Assembly: GCA_947629075.1 (NCBI GenBank)
Contig: CANRCI010000069.1
Coordinates: 1 to 7,126, forward strand
Direction of reading: 5' to 3'
Origin: an uncultured Bacilli bacterium
GTDB lineage: Bacteria; Bacillota_I; Bacilli_A; RF39; UBA660
DNA: 7,126 nt
Below the pieces are notes generated by a model, which was given only the letters and a program-made list of their open reading frames with translations, searched no databases and was not told the origin of the DNA. The position numbers and the translations under genes were made by a program. This document shows, one piece after another, positions 5,988-7,126 of the stretch. Position 1 is the first letter of the stretch. Each line of letters starts with the position of its first letter.

Positions 5988-6014
5988 TAAAAAAACATAA
6001 CTTTTCGTTATGTT
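5988..6014 (-). terminator. Intrinsic terminator of the DUF378 gene
   Basis: On the minus strand, AACATAAC (6007-6014) and GTTATGTT (5994-6001) form a perfect 8-bp stem with a 5-base GAAAA loop, followed by a run of about seven T. The stem begins inside the TAA stop codon at 6013-6015. It isolates the DUF378 gene from the LysR operon downstream. Confidence 0.85.
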
Positions 6015-6225
6015 ATTTTGTCTTTGGATCTTGAGTTATATGACTAAACAAAATGCCAATATTAATAAGTCCTGTAATTCCTACTAAGGTATACACAATT
6101 CTTGATAGCATTGACATATCACCAAAAATAGTTGCAACTAAGTCGAAATCCATCAAACCAATTAATCCCCAGTTAATAGCTCCGATAATAGTTACGACAA
6201 GACATACTTTTTGTAATGTTTCCAT
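6013..6225 (-). CDS. DUF378 family small membrane protein
   Basis: A 70-residue protein with two hydrophobic segments at about residues 6-25 and 42-62. The first contains AINWGLIGL followed by MDFDLVATIFG, the signature of the DUF378 family (short two-pass membrane proteins of unknown function, common in Firmicutes). The second contains IVYTLVGITGLINI. The length is normal for the family. The ATG at 6225 follows an AAGGAG site with normal spacing. The stop codon forms part of the terminator stem. I see only a poor extended -10-like sequence upstream and no good -35, so it may be read from the promoter of the preceding gene. No sign that it belongs to the polyamine operon. Confidence 0.88.
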   Translation of the reverse strand: METLQKVCLVVTIIGAINWGLIGLMDFDLVATIFGDMSMLSRIVYTLVGITGLINIGILFSHITQDPKTK

Positions 6226-6288
6226 AAATCAATCTCCTTTCTTATTTTTAGCATATCCAGAAAGAAAATATTTATGCGAAAATTAATT

Positions 6289-7035
6289 TTATTTTTTTAA
6301 ACGTTTTTGAACGCTGATAATTGGTGATACATCGTTATACATGTCGTATGGTAACAAGTGATGATCACAATTTTTTCGTTCCGCTAAAGCACGACTTTTA
6401 TTAATTATGAATTCACGGTAATTTCTAGCATCTTCTAAATACTCTAAATTCTCCAAAAAAGGATAAGGCATATGGTCACAAGCACAAAGACTGATAAAAT
6501 AATCGTAATCATTTTCATCAGCTTGTTCCACAATAAGTTCCGCTGCATCGCAAGCAAAGCGAGAAACGATTAAATCGCACGGTTTTAAATCGCTATCTAA
6601 ATCGATCTCTTTTTTTACTAGACGAAGATTAGGATACGAATAGTGAAGTTCTCGTTTGTTAAACTCTAAATACGGATCGTATACCGTTATCGTTCCCTTA
6701 CCTAATTTCAACTGTTCACGGGCAATGTATTTACTAAAAGCTGGTAATTCCCCGCCACCTATTTCAACGATGTCCTGATCTAGACGATGTTTTTTTTTCA
6801 AAATATCTAAAAATTGTATATACGGATTATTGTTCGGATTTATAAATCCCAAATGATCATAAACTTGAAGTGAAAGATCAGTTTGATACCCCTCTTGAAT
6901 GAATCTCGCAAAACTACTAGTTAGATGCACCACCTGTTCATAATTGAAATGCTGCTTGTTCTTGATGAGAAAAGTCAAGAGCTTTTTAAAACATTGATCA
7001 GGTGATAATAGTTTATTAAATAATTCTTTAGACAT
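6289..7035 (-). CDS. SAM-methyltransferase-like protein with Cys/His clusters
   Basis: A 248-residue protein. A helical N-terminal part (about 1-80) is followed by a Rossmann-like core: VEIGGGE at 90-96 fits methyltransferase motif I, D120 in ITVYDP fits the acidic end of strand 2, and CDLIVSRFACD (153-163) fits strand 4. After this come SLCACDH (182-188) and NCDHH (222-226). The CACDH segment recalls the HxCGD-like segment of METTL25/Methyltransf_32 proteins, and the Cys and His residues might bind a metal; neither is shown. The substrate is unknown. The frame extends to a TTG at 7089, but that TTG is part of the -35 hexamer. The ATG at 7035 has a GGGAG ribosome site. It has its own strong promoter; no clear terminator separates it from the DUF378 gene. 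The class I methyltransferase fold is likely. Confidence 0.75.
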   Translation of the reverse strand: MSKELFNKLLSPDQCFKKLLTFLIKNKQHFNYEQVVHLTSSFARFIQEGYQTDLSLQVYDHLGFINPNNNPYIQFLDILKKKHRLDQDIVEIGGGELPAFSKYIAREQLKLGKGTITVYDPYLEFNKRELHYSYPNLRLVKKEIDLDSDLKPCDLIVSRFACDAAELIVEQADENDYDYFISLCACDHMPYPFLENLEYLEDARNYREFIINKSRALAERKNCDHHLLPYDMYNDVSPIISVQKRLKK

Positions 7036-7060
7036 AAAAAAACTCCCTTTTAGCACAACT

Positions 7061-7089
7061 ATTGTATTATTTGGAGTCTTATTTGTCAA
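7061..7089 (-). promoter_or_regulatory. Near-consensus sigma-A promoter of the gene at 6289-7035
   Basis: Minus-strand consensus -35 TTGACA (7084-7089), a 17-base spacer and -10 TACAAT (7061-7066). Transcription should start near 7054, about 20 bases before the ATG at 7035. It is the strongest promoter-like sequence in the window. Confidence 0.85.
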
Positions 7090-7092
7090 ATA

Positions 7093-7126
7093 TTATTTAA
7101 TGAGAGAAGCTAATTCTTCTTTTGAA
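7093..7126 (-). CDS. 3' end of an unknown gene, cut by the window edge
   Basis: The minus-strand frame ending in TAA at 7093-7095 reads SKEELASLIK before the stop, which looks like a normal helical protein C-terminus; the other two frames stop earlier or read less plausibly. Only ten codons are inside the window, so no function can be named. No terminator hairpin fits between it and the promoter at 7061-7089, so some readthrough is possible. Confidence 0.45.
   Translation of the reverse strand, partial: SKEELASLIK

Noticed and set aside
6053..6286. Plus-strand open frame opposite the DUF378 gene
   Set aside because: The minus-strand DUF378 protein has a family signature, a ribosome site and a terminator; the plus frame has none of these.
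6251..6290. AAAATTAATTTT palindrome and a GCATA/TATGC repeat after the gene at 6289-7035
   Set aside because: The palindrome is all A and T and the other stem is 5 bp with a 17-base loop; neither has a proper T-run on the minus strand.
1..7126. CRISPR array, tRNA, rRNA, insertion sequence or phage genes
   Set aside because: No spaced repeats, cloverleaf or rRNA-like stretches, transposase motifs or terminal repeats were seen on either strand.

Overview
This is an AT-rich window (about one third GC by eye) using the standard bacterial code: TGG encodes Trp and TGA, TAG and TAA all act as stops. The Shine-Dalgarno sites, compact promoters, U-tailed terminators and protein families (YcxB-like, DUF378, LysR, AT-rich codon use) suggest a low-GC Gram-positive lineage such as Bacilli, Erysipelotrichia or a related gut or Mollicutes-like clade. 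The species cannot be named from the sequence. Every gene I accept is on the minus strand. No RNA gene, mobile element, CRISPR array or replication origin is visible.

Layout, read in the direction of transcription (high to low coordinates). (1) The last ten codons of an unknown gene enter at the right edge. (2) A methyltransferase-like protein with Cys/His clusters (6289-7035) follows, with a near-consensus promoter. (3) A small DUF378 membrane protein (6013-6225) ends in a clear intrinsic terminator. (4) The core is a tightly packed six-gene operon (1472-5873) behind a near-consensus promoter. It encodes a LysR regulator, a thymidylate-kinase-like P-loop kinase, a BpsA/DUF43 aminopropyltransferase, S-adenosylmethionine decarboxylase (SpeD), a CYTH-domain protein and a class I methyltransferase. 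(5) An unrecognised protein that resembles a degenerate GHMP kinase of the IspE type (594-1334) has its own promoter, a hairpin at the predicted transcript start and a terminator. (6) A YcxB-like membrane protein (14-523) overlaps the start of another gene that runs off the left edge.

The most interesting content is the operon. SpeD makes decarboxylated SAM, the aminopropyl donor. The BpsA-family enzyme is the only aminopropyltransferase in the window; there is no SpeE spermidine synthase. BpsA is best known for branched polyamines in thermophiles, so its pairing with SpeD in an apparently mesophilic AT-rich bacterium is worth attention. The same transcript carries a nucleotide-kinase-like protein, a triphosphate-binding CYTH protein and a methyltransferase. 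It may therefore make or modify an unusual polyamine, or handle a phosphorylated intermediate. The pathway beyond SpeD and BpsA is inference.

Four genes have start codons that differ from the longest open frame. In each case a promoter box or Shine-Dalgarno site lies inside the longer frame.
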